Source of the DNA: Heterobilharzia americana
Taxonomy: Eukaryota > Platyhelminthes > Trematoda > Strigeidida > Schistosomatidae
DNA length: 64,000 nucleotides
Assembly (NCBI GenBank): GCA_944470555.2
Contig: OX104129.1
Coordinates: 52,113,998-52,177,997 of the forward strand
Reading direction: 5' to 3'
Shown: positions 61,102-64,000 of the stretch, piece by piece
Layout: every line of letters starts with the position of its first letter
Position numbering within the stretch: the stretch's first letter is position 1
Program-made: the position numbers and the translations under genes
Notes under the pieces: model-generated
Told to the model about the DNA's origin: nothing
The model's input: the letters and a program-made list of their open reading frames with translations, nothing else
The model's database searches: none

Positions 61102-63824
61102 AAACAGATAGAGAAAACCAACGTAGACTCTCCCACACAAGTGCATCGTTTCACGTTGTCCCGCTTTACAGTAGAATACAAAAGGCAAGTAGATAGGAAG
61201 GACATTTATTAAAGTAGGTAGATATATAAGGGTAGTGGAAACTTAAAAATTAGACTTAGTCAAGACACTAAAGATTTAGAAGACATCAAACGGTGGAAAT
61301 ATCTTCGCTAATGTGATCGACTTTCAACCACATAACTAAGAGTCCTCAGTGGTCGATAACCGTCATCTCTGGGTCCCCAACTAGGAGGTTTGCATTTTCC
61401 TACACAGCTCAGAACTTTCATTGGAGTGCTTACTGATTCAGTCAACAGTCTATTTATTAAGTGAGTTGACTAAGCTTAACTTGACATCTTGATTCTGAAA
61501 TATCATGACTGAATAGAAGGGATAAAGGTTATTTAAAGAAGACTGGTAATTTCTAAATACAATGATAAATAATTCAAGAAAAAAGTTGTAAACAACTTCC
61601 TACTGGTAAATTGCGCTAAAGTGTCATAGCCAAGGGGACCAATAACAAATGGTTTTAGCCAATACACTCACAAAGGCAAACAGTTAGTTTTTCCCTGGTT
61701 GATTAAACTACCTGAACCTGGTCCGGGTAGTAAAGAATGATAACTGCATTTGAAAAAATTCCCAAGTCACATAGCTTATTCAACTCAGCTGTGGATCTAT
61801 AGTTCGAAGGCTGCTCGCTCAATGCATACTGCAACCAAGAATTTGATTCGACTGCGATTCACAATATTGTCCTTAAGTTTGAGTACAATACTAAATTTAT
61901 TCTAACACTAATCCATGGTTTATTCCATTTACCTGACAACTTTCTTTCCCTACCTTTGATAAACATGATATTTCTTGGTCGATGACGATGTAAGATTTGT
62001 AGCACATTTTTCGAATACCCTTTTCTATGAAAGTTAATTACCGTATAATTCTATTTTCTTGAAAGTGTTACGTTACTGTAAATGCGCTTCATTGAATAAC
62101 CTGAATTCACATGAATCTTTCTGATTATTCTTTGAAGTGTACACGGGAAGATTAATTTTTCATTTTCAGTAATTGATTGACTGACTTATTTTTTTAATCA
62201 CATATGAAAAAGTAAAAACATTCTAGTACTACATGAATTATTTGTTTCCTGTCGTTTACATTTTACTATTTTTGAACCGCACAATACATGAACTGAAAAT
62301 AGGACTACCCAGTGAGATTTAGCACCGAATTCAACCAACCAGAAAAGAGAGTATCATGTATCTTTCCATAGTTTTGTGTCATGAGTTTGACCAGAAGGTT
62401 TTTCATCACCATTTTCCAACTGACTGTTTCAAAGTTCTAGTTAATCTTCTCTGTTCTGAGCTAAACGGTTGCGGCGTAGAGCATTTAGTACAAAAAAACT
62501 GGTGTTATCTGTTGTAAATGATATAAACTTCTACGTCATCACTATGAGTACATATAAAAGTTTATAATTTTACGTTTTACTAAGGTATATCTCATTAAAC
62601 TCTGATATATCTACTTTGAAACAAAATGCGCTACCAGTTACACTGACGTTTTTCTAATTTTTCTTCTTTTAAATGGCGTCCAATACAATACAGAAAAATA
62701 AACTAGAAATAGTTGACAAAGAAATTGTTAATTACATTTCACATGCAGTCAAGTAAAACCAGGTTACTTAGACTGAAGTTATAGTAGACGCCTCATTATT
62801 CTTTTTCGCTTTACTTGCATGACTTAAGGTGATATGTGACATCATGTATATGATTAAATAACCAAGTGGACTTCCTGGTACAAACTGTAAACGATCTGCA
62901 AACACTGGTACCAAATGTCCATTAGTATTTTGCTTCGTCCAACATCACGTTCTTTTTACATCAACTTCCTTCACAATAGAAACAGCGGAGCTAAATGGAC
63001 ATATCGGAGTTACACAGACAGGTATATCGATTTTGAGGAGAACCATTAAGACAGACCAATAGTATTATGTACAAATAATGATAGTGTAGTCTAAATTATG
63101 TATGATGTAGTTTGGAATATCAGTTCAACAGATAGAACAGCTAATTTGAAACCTGTGCAAACATACCAAGATTTATATATGTGCTACTCACTTTAGAAAA
63201 CAATGTAGACACTCACGGTTTACATGAAGTCTTGCTGTTTAACTGCACCGAATCTCATAAAAGTTTTTGAAAATCAATATGTATCTCGGTCTTATTGCTC
63301 TCTGTAAAGTGTATGTTCTAGATCCGAAGACTCAACGCAACCGAGATCATCCACCTGAACTACAACTAATCCTCACTATTTAAGTGAATATAGGTGTATG
63401 AATTAAATTAGTTCTTATTTTGGGTGGCCAAAAATGTACGAAGAGTTGTTGTTTGACGGTGGCTTTCATCACTACTATATAGTAAAGTAAATTCTTATCT
63501 AAACCCATGAAAAATTAACTTTTTACTCTTGATCCTTTGTACTGCTTTCTAACACAATGAAACGTTATCATAAGGATTGAATACAATGATCTCAGGCACT
63601 TCATATGTGGCAGTAACCTTTGTATGAATCGATATGGATCTGCCAGCCAAGATACTTCAACTTTATAGCTTATGTGAAAAAGTTATTCATCAACTAATTG
63701 TCTATAGTTGTAACAATATCTTATGCGAATTAAAGCTGGTGGTCTCACTTTAGAACTAAAGGATAGTTATGACACTGATAAGTCACATAAAGGATGATTT
63801 TTTACAGATACTTGAAATTTTTCA

Positions 63825-64000
63825 CTTCTCTGCCGGGTCGAATTGCTCCACCTCTGTTGGCATATGGGCTCCTATGTGTGTGCCTCAATACTGCCAAGAT
63901 ATTCATTATATTGTGGTCCATTTTGTGGCCAGTAGTGGAATCCAGGATGTACTTATTGTCCAAATTAGACGAAACGCCCATCCTGGATTCCACTGCTAGC
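63825..64000 (+). repeat. Repeat end with palindrome, cut by window edge
   Basis: The last 30 bases, 'gacgaaacgcccatcctgga' and then 'ttccactgctagc', match the 3' tail of the SINE family (compare 15530-15555). The stretch 63928-63949 is the inverted partner of 63979-64000. Overlapping open frames on both strands here come from the palindrome. Confidence 0.55.

Larger units (their letters stand above)
59985..64000. other. Intergenic, with SINE fragments
   Basis: About 4 kb without an identifiable gene. It contains a diverged SINE copy (60917-61101) and the repeat end at 63825-64000. The remainder is AT-rich. No promoter of a following gene can be named. Confidence 0.5.

Noticed and set aside
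1..64000. CRISPR array, phage, operon or bacterial defence system
   Set aside because: Sequence style (spliced gene, AT-rich introns, eukaryotic retroelements) rules out a prokaryotic origin, and no spaced direct repeats of that type exist here.

Overview
The window looks like AT-rich nuclear DNA of a flatworm, most probably a blood fluke (Schistosoma or a close relative). The reasons are long repeat-filled introns with GT..AG borders, RTE-clade (SR2-like) retrotransposons, a Penelope-like element with a GIY-YIG region, and short tRNA-derived SINEs. There are no operons, bacterial genes, CRISPR arrays or rRNA genes. The genus is an inference from the repeats and the gene; no species call can be made by eye.

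One real protein-coding gene was found: the 3' part of SPAG17 (PF6), a central-apparatus protein of motile 9+2 cilia and sperm flagella. It runs on the + strand from before the left edge to a stop at 57267, with a polyadenylation signal at 57416. Sixteen exons are proposed (e1 to e16, numbered within the window) at about 603-761, 1159-1301, 3470-3698, 7478-7779, 11841-12066, 18657-19126, 28979-29185, 31618-31800, 35381-35838, 41170-41540, 42671-42921, 47279-47430, 47965-48046, 53667-53972, 55661-56086 and 56846-57267. Reading frame is kept across every junction except e8/e9, where a small exon or another splice site is needed. They encode about 1,460 residues, roughly the C-terminal two thirds of a protein of vertebrate SPAG17 size, ending in an ASH/MSP-like beta domain.

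The introns are full of mobile DNA. Intron 6 (19127-28978) holds an RTE-clade LINE with an intact 12-bp target-site duplication (19523-22796, +) and a second, internally deleted RTE copy (23945-26967, -). A near-identical sister of that second copy lies in intron 13 (49733-52345, +), so seven SPAG17 exons sit between two long inverted repeats. Intron 5 has a head-to-head pair of tRNA-derived SINEs that could form a hairpin of about 200 bp. Intron 9 has a fragment of a different non-LTR reverse transcriptase (36990-38515), a SINE and a Penelope-type GIY-YIG remnant. Two long AT microsatellites lie in introns 6 and 14.

Downstream of the gene (57268-64000) there is no second gene that I recognise. 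It holds a decayed Penelope-like element (58446-59984) flanked by 81-bp inverted terminal repeats, SINE fragments, and a palindromic repeat end at the right border. All retroelement reading frames are broken by stops or frameshifts. No undescribed defence or metabolic system is visible; the most unusual items are the inverted RTE pair around the gene, the Penelope element with inverted ends and the SINE hairpin.
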